A stretch of 42,532 nucleotides of DNA from an uncultured Pseudomonadota bacterium (GTDB lineage Bacteria; Pseudomonadota; Gammaproteobacteria; Methylococcales; Methylomonadaceae), in contig CAINHP010000014.1 in NCBI GenBank assembly GCA_903848905.1, forward strand, positions 1 through 42,532, read 5' to 3'. Position 1 is the stretch's first letter. Each line of letters starts with the position of its first letter. Below the pieces are notes generated by a model. It saw nothing but the letters and a program-made list of their open reading frames with translations, ran no database searches and had not been told where the DNA came from. The translations under genes and the position numbers were made by a program. This document shows positions 11,856 through 19,829 of the stretch, piece by piece.

Positions 11856-13088
11856 ATGACAACGACTAAAAAAGAGGCTCAAAAGGAACATGTTTTTGTT
11901 TGGCGTGGCAAAGATCATCAGTTAAAGCCGATTTCGGGTGAGATTTTTGCTGTTGATTTAGACGCTGCGCGAAGTAAATTACGCAAACAAGGTATTAATG
12001 CCAATAGACTGTCAAAGAAAGCGTCTGTTCATTTCGGGCGAAAAAACAAACAGATTACATCATCCGATATTGCGATTTTTGCGCGTCAGTTAGCAACTAT
12101 GTTGAAAGCGGGTATACCGATTGTTCAAGCTATTGATATTATCGGGCGTGGTCATGAAAATAAAAGTATGCGTTTTTTACTTTTAACGCTCAAATATGAT
12201 GTGGAAAATGGCGAAAGTTTGGCGTATGCGTTAAGTAAACATCCGAGTTATTTTGACAGTTTATTTTGTAATTTGATTAAAGCGGGTGAACATGCCGGTG
12301 TTTTGGAATCACTGCTTGATAAAATTGCGACATACAAAGAAAAAAGTGAAGCGATGCAGCAGAAAGTTAAAAAAGCCTTAGTGTATCCCGTTGCCGTGAT
12401 GACAATAGCCTTTATTGTCACCTTAGTTTTGCTTGTCGTGGTGGTGCCGGTATTTGAAGATTTATTCCAAAGTTTTGGCGCAGATTTACCGCCTTTTACA
12501 AAATTAATCATTGCACAGTCTAAATGGATGCAGCATTCTTGGTGGGTTGTTGTTTTGTTTTTAGTTGCCGGATTTTATGGTCTACGATTTTTTAAACGGA
12601 CATATCCTGTAGTTACCATGTTGATTGATAGAACATTATTAACTACGCCTATTGTAGGAAAAATTATTCATCAATCGGAAATTGCACGTTTTACTCGTAC
12701 ACTCTCAACCTTATCAACAGCGGGTGTTCCGTTAGTGGATGCGCTGAAACTGACAAAAGATACGTGTAGTACGCTTGTTTATCGTCATGTTATTTTGAAA
12801 ATTCGAGAAGATGTTGAATCAGGGCAGCGTTTGCACATATCGATGCGCGTTTCCAGTTTGTTTCCGTATTTTGTTGAGCAAATGGTTGCTATTGGGGAAG
12901 AATCCGGTACGTTAGATAATATGCTTTCTAACATTGCCGATGTTTATGAGGAGAAGGTGACTGATTTGATTGATAATTTAAGTAGTTTAATTGAACCCGT
13001 TATTATGAGCGTTGTGGGCATTTTAGTAGGCGGACTCATTGTGGCGATGTATTTACCTGTTTTCAAACTTGGCGGAGCAATTCATTGA
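11856..13088 (+). CDS. pilC: Type IV pilus inner-membrane platform protein PilC
   Basis: Polytopic inner-membrane protein that forms the platform on which PilB acts. It has 410 residues, as usual for PilC. Two T2SSF domains are visible: the first with FARQLATMLKAGIPIVQAIDIIG at about residue 70, the second with FTRTLSTLSTAGVPLVDALKL at about residue 275. Each ends in hydrophobic membrane segments (AVMTIAFIVTLVLLVVVVPVF, and the C-terminal SVVGILVGGLIVAMYLPVF). EEKV and EKSE coiled elements follow GEESGTLD. It sits between pilB and pilD; pilD starts inside its last codons. Confidence 0.96.
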   Translation: MTTTKKEAQKEHVFVWRGKDHQLKPISGEIFAVDLDAARSKLRKQGINANRLSKKASVHFGRKNKQITSSDIAIFARQLATMLKAGIPIVQAIDIIGRGHENKSMRFLLLTLKYDVENGESLAYALSKHPSYFDSLFCNLIKAGEHAGVLESLLDKIATYKEKSEAMQQKVKKALVYPVAVMTIAFIVTLVLLVVVVPVFEDLFQSFGADLPPFTKLIIAQSKWMQHSWWVVVLFLVAGFYGLRFFKRTYPVVTMLIDRTLLTTPIVGKIIHQSEIARFTRTLSTLSTAGVPLVDALKLTKDTCSTLVYRHVILKIREDVESGQRLHISMRVSSLFPYFVEQMVAIGEESGTLDNMLSNIADVYEEKVTDLIDNLSSLIEPVIMSVVGILVGGLIVAMYLPVFKLGGAIH

Positions 13089-13954
13089 TCATATCATTTA
13101 GCGATTGGGCATTTTATACATCCCCGTATTCATTTACACTTTTAGCTGGTGTAGTAGGTTTGCTGATAGGAAGTTTTTTAAATGTGGTTATCTATCGATT
13201 ACCTATTTTAATGCAGCGGCAATGGCGCGAGGAATGTATCGAATTTCTAAAACTTCCCCAAGATAAAAAAGCGGGTGAAATATTCAATTTAGCGTTACCA
13301 GCATCGCATTGTATTCATTGTCAATTGCCTGTTTTAAAAAGACACAATATGCCTGTAATAAGTTATTTATGGCTACGTGGGCGTTGTTTTCATTGTCATG
13401 AAAAAATTTCAGCTCGCTACCCCACCATTGAATTACTGACGGCGTTCACTTCAATGATTGTGGCATGGCACTTTGGTTTTGGTGAGCAAGCGTTAGCGGG
13501 TTTGCTTTTGACGTGGGTGTTAATTGCATTGAGCTTTATTGATTTAGATCATCAATTATTACCCGATATATTGGTGCTGCCGTTTTTGTGGTTAGGATTG
13601 CTGCTGAGTCTCTTCGGCATTTTTGCAGATTGCCAGGCGAGTATTATTGGGGCGACATGCGGATATTTGATTCTATGGTCGGTGTATCACGCTTTCAAAT
13701 TGATAACGCGTAAAGAAGGTATGGGGCAGGGGGATTTTAAATTATTGGCGATGCTTGGCGCATGGTTGGGATGGCAATATTTATCGTTGATTATTTTGCT
13801 TTCTTCTCTTGCTGGCGTTTTTATTGGAATGACTTTAATATCGCTTAATAAACAAAAACGTGAAACACCTATTCCATTTGGCCCTTATTTGGCCATCGCG
13901 GGATGGTTTGCATTGCTTTGGGGGAAAGAGTTAAATTCGTGGTATTTTGGATAG
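13085..13954 (+). CDS. pilD: Prepilin leader peptidase / N-methyltransferase PilD
   Basis: Aspartic membrane protease that cleaves type IV prepilins (and type II pseudopilins) and methylates the new N-terminus. It has 289 residues. The N-terminal cytoplasmic loop holds the two zinc CxxC pairs C76/C79 and C101/C104. Catalytic aspartates are in FIDLDHQLLPD (residues 151-161) and in GMGQGDFKLLAMLGAW. The start is TTG at 13085, overlapping the pilC stop by 4 bp. It is supported by GGAG at 13074-13077, 7 bases upstream, and no in-frame ATG occurs for about 40 codons. No coaE or yacG-like gene follows, unlike many relatives. Confidence 0.95.
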   Translation: MIISFSDWAFYTSPYSFTLLAGVVGLLIGSFLNVVIYRLPILMQRQWREECIEFLKLPQDKKAGEIFNLALPASHCIHCQLPVLKRHNMPVISYLWLRGRCFHCHEKISARYPTIELLTAFTSMIVAWHFGFGEQALAGLLLTWVLIALSFIDLDHQLLPDILVLPFLWLGLLLSLFGIFADCQASIIGATCGYLILWSVYHAFKLITRKEGMGQGDFKLLAMLGAWLGWQYLSLIILLSSLAGVFIGMTLISLNKQKRETPIPFGPYLAIAGWFALLWGKELNSWYFG

Positions 13955-13991
13955 TAAAAAACGCAATCTAAAAAGTGCGTGGTAAATGCGT

Positions 13992-13997
13992 TATAAT
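13992..13997 (+). promoter_or_regulatory. yciO: Candidate -10 element (TATAAT) ahead of yciO
   Basis: A consensus TATAAT lies 36 bp before the yciO start in the 79-bp gap after pilD. The sequence 17 bp further upstream is a poor -35 match. An inverted ACGCA/TGCGT pair just upstream could be a weak hairpin. It would separate yciO from the pil transcript. Confidence 0.4.
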
Positions 13998-14033
13998 CAG
14001 TATTGTTTATTTTTTGATTCAAATTAAAACTTT

Positions 14034-14654
14034 ATGGCTCAGTATCTTGAAATTCATCCCGAAAATCCGCAGCTGCGTTTAATTCATCGTGCGATTGAAA
14101 CTATTCGTAGTGGTGGCGTGATTGTATATCCAACGGACTCTGCGTATGCGATTGCTTGTCAAATTGATAATAAGCAGGCGTTAGAGCGCATTCGTCGTAT
14201 TCGCCAATTAGACGAAAAACATAACTTTACGCTCGTTTGTAAGGATTTAGCGCAAGTGTCGAGCTTTAGTAAAATAGGTAATGATGCTTTTCGTTTAATT
14301 AAATCACTCACACCTGATGCGTTTACGTTTATTTTAGAGGCAACGAAAGAAGTTCCTCGTCGATTGCAACATCCCAAGAAAAAAACGATTGGCATTTGTA
14401 TTCCCAAAAATAGCATTGCCCAAAAATTGCTCGATGAGTTAGGTGAGCCGCTGTTTACGACAACACTCATTTTACCCCCAGATGAGGAGGCGCTTTCACA
14501 GCCGTATGAAATACGGGAGCGCATGGATGATCTAGTCGATTTGATTATCGATGCAGGCGTCATTGAATATCAGCCCACAACGATTATCGATTGTACAGAA
14601 GGGAATTGCGTGATTGTTCGTCAAGGTAAGGGGCTTGCACCCATGCTAAATTAA
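14034..14654 (+). CDS. yciO: YciO, Sua5/YrdC-family protein
   Basis: Member of the YrdC/Sua5 superfamily, whose TsaC and Sua5 members make threonylcarbamoyl-AMP for tRNA t6A. YciO is a paralogue with weak or uncertain activity in that step. At 206 residues it matches E. coli YciO in length and along most of its sequence: IHPENPQLRLIHRAIE, GGVIVYPTDSAYAIAC, RIRRIRQLDEKHNFTLVCKD, FTFILEATKEVPRRL and VDLIIDAG. The P-T-D-S segment contains the substrate pocket. It is followed 21 bp later by a site-2 protease gene. TsaC itself is not in the window. Confidence 0.93.
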   Translation: MAQYLEIHPENPQLRLIHRAIETIRSGGVIVYPTDSAYAIACQIDNKQALERIRRIRQLDEKHNFTLVCKDLAQVSSFSKIGNDAFRLIKSLTPDAFTFILEATKEVPRRLQHPKKKTIGICIPKNSIAQKLLDELGEPLFTTTLILPPDEEALSQPYEIRERMDDLVDLIIDAGVIEYQPTTIIDCTEGNCVIVRQGKGLAPMLN

Positions 14655-14675
14655 TAAAATAAGGAAAAGAAGCCG

Positions 14676-15335
14676 ATGATGAATGAATTAACGTGGATAC
14701 AGCGAATTGTAGTCTGGATTTTACCTGTTGTTTTTGCTATTACGGTTCATGAAGTAGCACATGGATGGGCTGCAAAAAAATATGGCGATAACACGGCGTA
14801 TATTTTAGGCCGCTTAACACTCAATCCTATGAAACACATTGACTGGTTTGGGACAGTGATTTTACCCGGATTACTATTGATGACGGGAACGGGATTTATT
14901 TTTGGTTGGGCAAAGCCTGTGCCTGTGGATGCGCGGTATTTTAAAAGACCACGCCACGACATGGCAATTGTTGCACTTGCAGGGCCAATATCGAATTTAC
15001 TTATGGCGATTGCTTGGGCACTTATTGCACGTCTTGGCGTCACAATTGGTCATGATAATGAAGCGATAGCATTGCCGCTAATCTATACGGGCGTTGCGGG
15101 CATTTCCATTAATTTAGTCCTAATGATTCTCAACATGCTGCCCATTCCTCCGCTTGATGGTAGTCGCGTTTTATCAGGCATGCTGCCAAGTTATTGGGCA
15201 TGGCAATTTAATAAATTAGAGCGTTTTGGTTTTGTTATTTTATTGATTTTGCTCTATACAAAAATATTAAATGTGCTACTTGAATATCCCTTATATATCG
15301 CACAAAAGTGGTTTTTCACGTTAGCTGGATTGTGA
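14676..15335 (+). CDS. Site-2 protease family (M50) membrane metalloprotease
   Basis: Short polytopic zinc metalloprotease of the M50B type, 219 residues, with no PDZ domain. The zinc-binding HEVAH motif is at residues 25-29 in the first membrane segment. The third ligand region is [15 protein letters not shown] near residue 150, and [12 protein letters not shown] marks another core segment. This subfamily (related to Bacillus YwhC/YdeN-like proteins) is widespread in bacteria, but its substrate is generally not known. It sits between yciO and pdxJ, and all three genes run in the same direction with short gaps. Confidence 0.9.
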   Translation: MMNELTWIQRIVVWILPVVFAITVHEVAHGWAAKKYGDNTAYILGRLTLNPMKHIDWFGTVILPGLLLMTGTGFIFGWAKPVPVDARYFKRPRHDMAIVALAGPISNLLMAIAWALIARLGVTIGHDNEAIALPLIYTGVAGISINLVLMILNMLPIPPLDGSRVLSGMLPSYWAWQFNKLERFGFVILLILLYTKILNVLLEYPLYIAQKWFFTLAGL

Positions 15336-15381
15336 TTTCCTCAATCAAGTCGCCCCTAATCAACTTATCTCTTTAACTTTT

Positions 15382-16125
15382 ATGAATCCCATTCTTTTAG
15401 GCGTCAACATTGATCACATTGCTACATTGCGTCAAGCGCGTGGCACACGCTACCCCGATATTTTGCAGGCAGCCTTAATTGCTGAGCAAGCAGGGGCAGA
15501 CGGTATTACCGCGCATTTGCGTGAAGATCGACGCCATATTCAAGACCGAGATATTGATTTACTCAAAAACCATATTCACACCCGCCTCAATTTAGAAATG
15601 GCGGTCACTGATGAAATGATTGCCATTGCACGTCGCGTAAAACCGTTTGCATGTTGCCTTGTTCCTGAAAAACGCGAAGAATTAACGACAGAAGGCGGCC
15701 TTAATGTGCATGAGAATTTGTTGCGTATAAAATCGGCATGTCATCAATTAGCCGATGCGGGAATTGACGTTTCGTTATTTATTGATGCGGATGAAATACA
15801 AATTGATGCCGCTGTGGCAGCGGGCGCCCCGGTTATTGAATTACATACAGGTCATTATGCTGATGCGGCTACTCGCACTGAGCAATTACAAGAGTTATCA
15901 CGAATTCAGCACGCCGCACAATATGCTCAGGCGGCAGGCTTGCAAGTGAATGCAGGACATGGACTTCATTTTCATAACGTCCAAGATATTTGCGCCATTA
16001 CCGAAATTGTGGAACTCAACATTGGGCATGCCATTATTGCGCAGTCTGTTTTTTCGGGTTTAGAAAAAACGGTTTTCGATTTAAAAAAACTCATGGAAAA
16101 AGCACGTTTGCACGCATCACAGTGA
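15382..16125 (+). CDS. pdxJ: Pyridoxine 5'-phosphate synthase PdxJ
   Basis: Condenses 1-deoxy-D-xylulose 5-phosphate with 3-amino-2-oxopropyl phosphate to make pyridoxine 5'-phosphate, the last ring-forming step of DXP-dependent vitamin B6 synthesis. It has 247 residues and a TIM-barrel fold. Clear motifs are [17 protein letters not shown] at the N-terminus, [20 protein letters not shown], and the phosphate-binding [11 protein letters not shown] and [14 protein letters not shown]. In many gammaproteobacteria pdxJ follows recO. Here it follows a protease gene. Its last 9 bases overlap the convergent sigma-54 activator gene. Confidence 0.96.
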   Translation: MNPILLGVNIDHIATLRQARGTRYPDILQAALIAEQAGADGITAHLREDRRHIQDRDIDLLKNHIHTRLNLEMAVTDEMIAIARRVKPFACCLVPEKREELTTEGGLNVHENLLRIKSACHQLADAGIDVSLFIDADEIQIDAAVAAGAPVIELHTGHYADAATRTEQLQELSRIQHAAQYAQAAGLQVNAGHGLHFHNVQDICAITEIVELNIGHAIIAQSVFSGLEKTVFDLKKLMEKARLHASQ

Positions 16126-17076
16126 GGTAAAAAAACCATGTTTTTGCATGCGATAAAGCAGTTTGTCACGCGAAATACCGAGTAATTTCGCTGATTTGCT
16201 ACGATTGCCTTGTGTTCTGTCTAATGCCTGAAGAATTAAATTTGCTTCAAGTGTTTCTAAATTCACTCCGGAACTAGGGAGTGTAAAATCTTGTGATTCC
16301 ACCTCAGGGATATTACTGCGAAATTCGCTGGGTAAATTTTCAGGCTCAATCGTTTTTTCTGCGTATAAAATACTTAAGCGCTCGCACAAATTACGCAATT
16401 CACGGATGTTTCCTGGCCAATGATATTGTTTTAGCACTTTAAGACTGGCTTTGCTTAATTTGGGGGATTTAATATCATGATCTTTTTCAAATAATTTAAA
16501 AAAGTGTGTGGAGAGCAATTCAATGTCATGATTGCGAGTTGCTAGTGAAGGTAATTCTAATGGCACCACATTGAGGCGATAATATAAATCGGCACGAAAT
16601 TCACCATTTTTAATTTGCGTTGTTAAATTCGAGTTTGTTGCGGCAATAATACGCACATTGACTTTATGGATATGGATATCACCAATCGCTAAATATTCAC
16701 CCGAGTCTAAAAAACGAAGCAGTTTCGCTTGAATAGCAAGGGGGAGTGAATTGATTTCGTCTAAAAAAAGTGTTCCGCCATCTGCGGCTTTAAATAAACC
16801 TTGCGTATTATGGGTTGCGCCAGTAAAAGAACCTTTTTTATGACCAAATAATTCTGACTCGATTAGGCTTTCTGGTAATGCCGCGCAATTGAGTTTTAAA
16901 AAAACTTTTTCCGCACGTTTACTTGCATTTTTAATCGCATGAGCAAAGACTTCTTTACCTGTTCCTGTCTCACCTTTGAGTAAAACGGTGACATCAGTTG
17001 CCGCGACAATTTCTGCGCTACGAATTAGCGCTTCTAATTCAGGGGATTGTCCAATAATCGTTGAAAAATGACTCAT
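16117..17076 (-). CDS. Sigma-54-dependent activator lacking a sensory/receiver domain
   Basis: AAA+ enhancer-binding protein, 319 residues, that should remodel sigma-54 RNA polymerase. The AAA+ domain starts at residue 8 with no receiver, PAS or GAF domain before it. Walker A GETGTGKE is at 35-42. The sigma-54-contacting loop reads GSFTGA at 82-87 instead of GAFTGA. Walker B GGTLFLDE is at 100-107. An arginine-finger region lies around [11 protein letters not shown] Fis-type helix-turn-helix ([20 protein letters not shown]) ends the protein. Like PspF it may be controlled by another protein or be constitutive. It lies 17 bp after the TauE/SafE-like gene, so probably in an operon with pyrF. 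Confidence 0.9.
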   Translation of the reverse strand: MSHFSTIIGQSPELEALIRSAEIVAATDVTVLLKGETGTGKEVFAHAIKNASKRAEKVFLKLNCAALPESLIESELFGHKKGSFTGATHNTQGLFKAADGGTLFLDEINSLPLAIQAKLLRFLDSGEYLAIGDIHIHKVNVRIIAATNSNLTTQIKNGEFRADLYYRLNVVPLELPSLATRNHDIELLSTHFFKLFEKDHDIKSPKLSKASLKVLKQYHWPGNIRELRNLCERLSILYAEKTIEPENLPSEFRSNIPEVESQDFTLPSSGVNLETLEANLILQALDRTQGNRSKSAKLLGISRDKLLYRMQKHGFFTSL

Positions 17077-17093
17077 ATCGAAAAATCGCCTTA

Positions 17094-17825
17094 CTATTGG
17101 TGCATCGAATGTAAATTAGTGATAGCCATGGGATTAAGTGAAGGGAATGCTGCAAAAAAGGCAAGTGTAATCATAACAATGCCCACGACTCGCTTGAATT
17201 GACGCATCGCCGCAAGTTGGGTGAGTACGCTGATCATTACGCCAACACCCATTACAGCAGGTAATGTGCCTAATCCAAATGCTATCATTGTAAGTGCGCC
17301 TTGAAGAATGCTGCCTGTTGCTGCAGTGAGTGCGAGCGCAGCATACACAAGGCCACAAGGCAACCATCCCCAAACCATCCCAAATAAATACGCATGTTTA
17401 CAATTTTTGACGGGAATTAATTTTCGGCCAAATGGCTCAATGCGTTTCCAGAAATGCAGGCCTAGTTTTTCAACATACGCAAAACGCGGAAACCAACCAG
17501 CAATGTATAGACCAGCGCCTGTCATAATGAGTGCTGAAATAATTTGCAAAAGTCGGTGTCCGTGTGCTTGTCCTAGTGGGAGTGAGAAGAGAACTTCAAT
17601 CAAACCAACCGTTGCACCTGCAATCGCGTAACTACTGATGCGTCCCGCGTTATAGCTTAATATAAAAGGAAATAGACGCTTTTTATCTTGGCGAATTTCA
17701 GGACTTAAACTAAATGTCAGTGAACCGATAATCGATCCACACATTCCAATGCAGTGTAAGCTGCTAAATAGGCCCATCAGCAGCGCAACGAAAAACGACG
17801 AAGTAAAATTAGGGTCAAATAACAT
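17094..17825 (-). CDS. TauE/SafE-like (COG2836) membrane protein, putative metal transport
   Basis: Polytopic inner-membrane protein of 243 residues with about six hydrophobic segments, of the COG2836 type often annotated as sulfite exporter TauE/SafE family. Near the N-terminus it has LFSSLHCIGMCGSIIG, a His-Cys-Met-Cys cluster that could bind copper or haem. Relatives are often found beside cbb3 oxidase assembly genes, which suggests a copper or cytochrome maturation role, but no oxidase genes are present here. It is placed 9 bp after pyrF and 17 bp before the sigma-54 activator on the same strand. The actual substrate is unknown. Confidence 0.8.
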   Translation of the reverse strand: MLFDPNFTSSFFVALLMGLFSSLHCIGMCGSIIGSLTFSLSPEIRQDKKRLFPFILSYNAGRISSYAIAGATVGLIEVLFSLPLGQAHGHRLLQIISALIMTGAGLYIAGWFPRFAYVEKLGLHFWKRIEPFGRKLIPVKNCKHAYLFGMVWGWLPCGLVYAALALTAATGSILQGALTMIAFGLGTLPAVMGVGVMISVLTQLAAMRQFKRVVGIVMITLAFFAAFPSLNPMAITNLHSMHQ

Positions 17826-17834
17826 AAATGGAGT

Positions 17835-18566
17835 TTAGTGCGCTAAAAATTGCTGAGCAATTTGGGATTGAATAGTTTGCGCCATTGCTCTGGGATCTTT
17901 TGCATCACGAATGGGGCGACCCACGACAATATAATCAGCCCCATTTTGGAATGCGCTCTCAACGCTGACGACGCGTTTTTGATCGTCTTCCTCGCGGTTA
18001 TCTACAGGGCGAACACCTGGCGTGATAACGAGTAGTTTATGATCTAATGCTTCACGCAACATTTGCACCTCAAGCCCTGAAGAAACAATGCCGTCACAGC
18101 CAATGGCTAGTGCTCTTTTAGCACGAGATAAAACGAGGTCGCGTACATCACAATCAAATCCTAGGTCGTTTAGATCCCCACGATCTAAACTGGTGAGCGC
18201 TGTGACGGCAAGTACTTTTAAATCCCCTTTGTTCGCAGCAGCGGCTTCCATAATGGCATCATTGCCGTGAATAGTGGCTAAATCCACGCCTTTATGGCTA
18301 AGGGCAGCAATTGCACGACCCACGGTGGCAGGAACATCAAAAAATTTTAAATCTACAAAGACTTTTTTACCCTGTTGTTTGAGCCATTCAATAAAGCCAA
18401 AGTAGTCGCCGCACATGAAAATTTCCATGCCTACTTTATAAAAAACAACGCTGTCGCCAAGCGCAATAACAAGTGCTTGTGCCTCCTCAATGCTTGGCAA
18501 ATCAAGTGCCATAATTAAACGTTCGTTAACGGGAATAGGTTTGCTTGAAATAAAAGAGTGTGTCAT
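17835..18566 (-). CDS. pyrF: Orotidine 5'-phosphate decarboxylase
   Basis: Decarboxylates OMP to UMP, the final step of pyrimidine synthesis. It has 243 residues and a TIM barrel of normal family length. The substrate-binding segment LIMALDLPS is near the N-terminus. The catalytic Lys-Asp array is FVDLKFFDVPATVGRA. The phosphate-binding C-terminal part includes ITPGVRPV and DYIVVGRPIRDAKDP. The start at 18566 gives a slightly extended N-terminus (about 17 residues before LIMALD). It leads a minus-strand group with the TauE/SafE-like gene. pyrF is often next to lapB or sui1-type genes in relatives, and neither is present here. Confidence 0.96.
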   Translation of the reverse strand: MTHSFISSKPIPVNERLIMALDLPSIEEAQALVIALGDSVVFYKVGMEIFMCGDYFGFIEWLKQQGKKVFVDLKFFDVPATVGRAIAALSHKGVDLATIHGNDAIMEAAAANKGDLKVLAVTALTSLDRGDLNDLGFDCDVRDLVLSRAKRALAIGCDGIVSSGLEVQMLREALDHKLLVITPGVRPVDNREEDDQKRVVSVESAFQNGADYIVVGRPIRDAKDPRAMAQTIQSQIAQQFLAH

Positions 18567-18627
18567 AACATTAACAAGATAGGATAAAAGTTAAAATGAT
18601 GCGTATCTTACCTCATCAAGCCAAATC

Positions 18628-18643
18628 TTATCTAGTTAGATAA
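18628..18643. promoter_or_regulatory. Perfect 7-2-7 palindrome, candidate operator
   Basis: TTATCTA-GT-TAGATAA is an exact inverted repeat in the divergent spacer between pyrF and the Hsp70 cassette, 70 bp before the ATG at 18713. Its size and position fit a dimeric repressor or activator site. It has no trailing T-run, so it is not a terminator. No regulator is known. Confidence 0.4.
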
Positions 18644-18712
18644 ATGTTATTTATTTTTCGCTAGTTCGCGTAAAATTAGAATGCTACTTTGTTTCACTCT
18701 TGCAGGAATACT

Positions 18713-19093
18713 ATGAAAAAACTATTTTTATTACCTTTAATGCTCTTTTCAGTCACTTTATTTGCCGAGCCAAGTACAAATGATGATTGGGAAAATTCAA
18801 CAATTAGTGATGCGACGATTAAAAAAATTCAAGAATCAAAATACGTCTACAAAAAATGTGTAGCCGATGAAATGCAAAAAGCACCTTATCAAACACAAGA
18901 AAGTCGCAAAGCTACCGAAGCTATCGTTAAACAGTGTGAATCAGTTTTAGCGAAAATGCGTGATGTCTACATTACCGAAAAAGTACCTGAAATAATTGCC
19001 GATAGGCACTTGAAGCAAATGCGTTTGCAAACAACGCGTCTTGTTCTCCAAGATATGATGTTTAATGAAGCAGCACGTTCAACGACAAAATAA
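18713..19093 (+). CDS. Small secreted protein of unknown function
   Basis: Unrecognised protein of 126 residues from ATG 18713, chosen because AGGA (18704-18707) sits properly before it. An open frame back to 18689 lacks a ribosome site. It has a clean signal peptide, MKKLFLLPLMLFSVTLFA, then mature EPSTNDDWE. The mature part is charged and probably helical, with two cysteines (in YKKCVADE and VKQCESVL) that could form a disulfide in the periplasm. The last third is rich in K, R and M. It is followed 34 bp later by the DUF2760 gene, which suggests a shared transcript with the Hsp70 cassette. I know no domain for it. Confidence 0.8.
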   Translation: MKKLFLLPLMLFSVTLFAEPSTNDDWENSTISDATIKKIQESKYVYKKCVADEMQKAPYQTQESRKATEAIVKQCESVLAKMRDVYITEKVPEIIADRHLKQMRLQTTRLVLQDMMFNEAARSTTK

Positions 19094-19127
19094 TAATTAA
19101 AAACAATAAATAATGAGGTCTACACAA

Positions 19128-19829
19128 ATGGATATAACAACTTATGCAATTGATTTAACAATCAAACCAACCACATTCGATTTATGGCATGTTTGTTTAG
19201 CGGGTACAGTCGCTGTTTTGGCGGGATTATTAATTGTTGTCATGTTTATGATGGTGGCGAGTTTATTGCGTCGAAATGAAGTGGCAGCACCAGCGGTTCA
19301 AATTGTTGAAAAAGTGGTACATGCTGAGCCAGTGGTTCAAATTGTTGAAAAAATAGTGGAAGTGCCTGTTGACCGAATTGTTGAAGTTGAAAAAATTGTT
19401 GAAAAAATCGTTCAAGCGCCTGCGCCAGCGCCAATTGTGTTAAAAGAAGCTAGTCCAGACGCTGCTTTGCAATTACTCTATTTGTTACAAAACGATGCCC
19501 GTTTTATTGACTTTATTAAAGAAGATATGACAGAGCATAGTGACGAAGACGTGGGGATGGTTGCACGTGTTATTCATGAAGGCTGCAACAAAGTGCTTGA
19601 TGAACATTTCAGCTTTGCGTCTATTTGTAGAGAAAATGAAGGCGACAAAATTGTATTATCTGAAGGATATGACGCTGCTAAAGTGCGTGTGACGGGTAAT
19701 ATTGTAGGGAATCCTCCGTTTACAGGTACGGTTATTCATAAAGGCTGGCAAATTACGGATGTGCGTTTACCTAGTACAGTACAAGGCTACAATGTAAATA
19801 TCATTGCGCCTGCTGAGGTTGAACTATGA
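19128..19829 (+). CDS. DUF2760 domain protein with membrane anchor and repeat stalk
   Basis: Protein of unknown function, 233 residues from ATG 19128. That start is preferred over ATG 19113 because the GAGG at 19115-19118 is then a ribosome site 9 bases upstream. The layout is a single membrane segment at about 22-47 (LAGLLIVVMFMMVASLL), then a stalk at about 55-102 built of VEKIVE/VQIVEK repeats, then the DUF2760 domain at 110-233 (LLYLLQNDARFIDFIKED, ARVIHEGCNKVLDEHF, GNPPFTGTVIHKGW, ending NIIAPAEVEL). DUF2760 genes commonly sit immediately before an Hsp70 gene, as here (4-bp overlap), so it is probably a dedicated partner. Confidence 0.88.
   Translation: MDITTYAIDLTIKPTTFDLWHVCLAGTVAVLAGLLIVVMFMMVASLLRRNEVAAPAVQIVEKVVHAEPVVQIVEKIVEVPVDRIVEVEKIVEKIVQAPAPAPIVLKEASPDAALQLLYLLQNDARFIDFIKEDMTEHSDEDVGMVARVIHEGCNKVLDEHFSFASICRENEGDKIVLSEGYDAAKVRVTGNIVGNPPFTGTVIHKGWQITDVRLPSTVQGYNVNIIAPAEVEL
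19295..19406 (+). repeat. Intragenic repeats coding the VEKIVE stalk
   Basis: The 19-base unit GGTTCAAATTGTTGAAAAA occurs exactly at 19295-19313 and 19334-19352, a spacing of 39 bp (13 codons). The shorter core AATTGTTGAAAAA recurs at 19394-19406, and AATTGTTGAAG lies near 19376. The repeats stay in frame, giving the QIVEKVV/QIVEKIVE pattern, so length may vary between strains by slippage or recombination. Confidence 0.85.

Noticed and set aside
19246-19434. Gln/Phe/Leu-rich minus-strand frame opposite the stalk repeats
   Set aside because: Its composition is simply the complement of the VEKIVE repeat codons; no start signal or family match.
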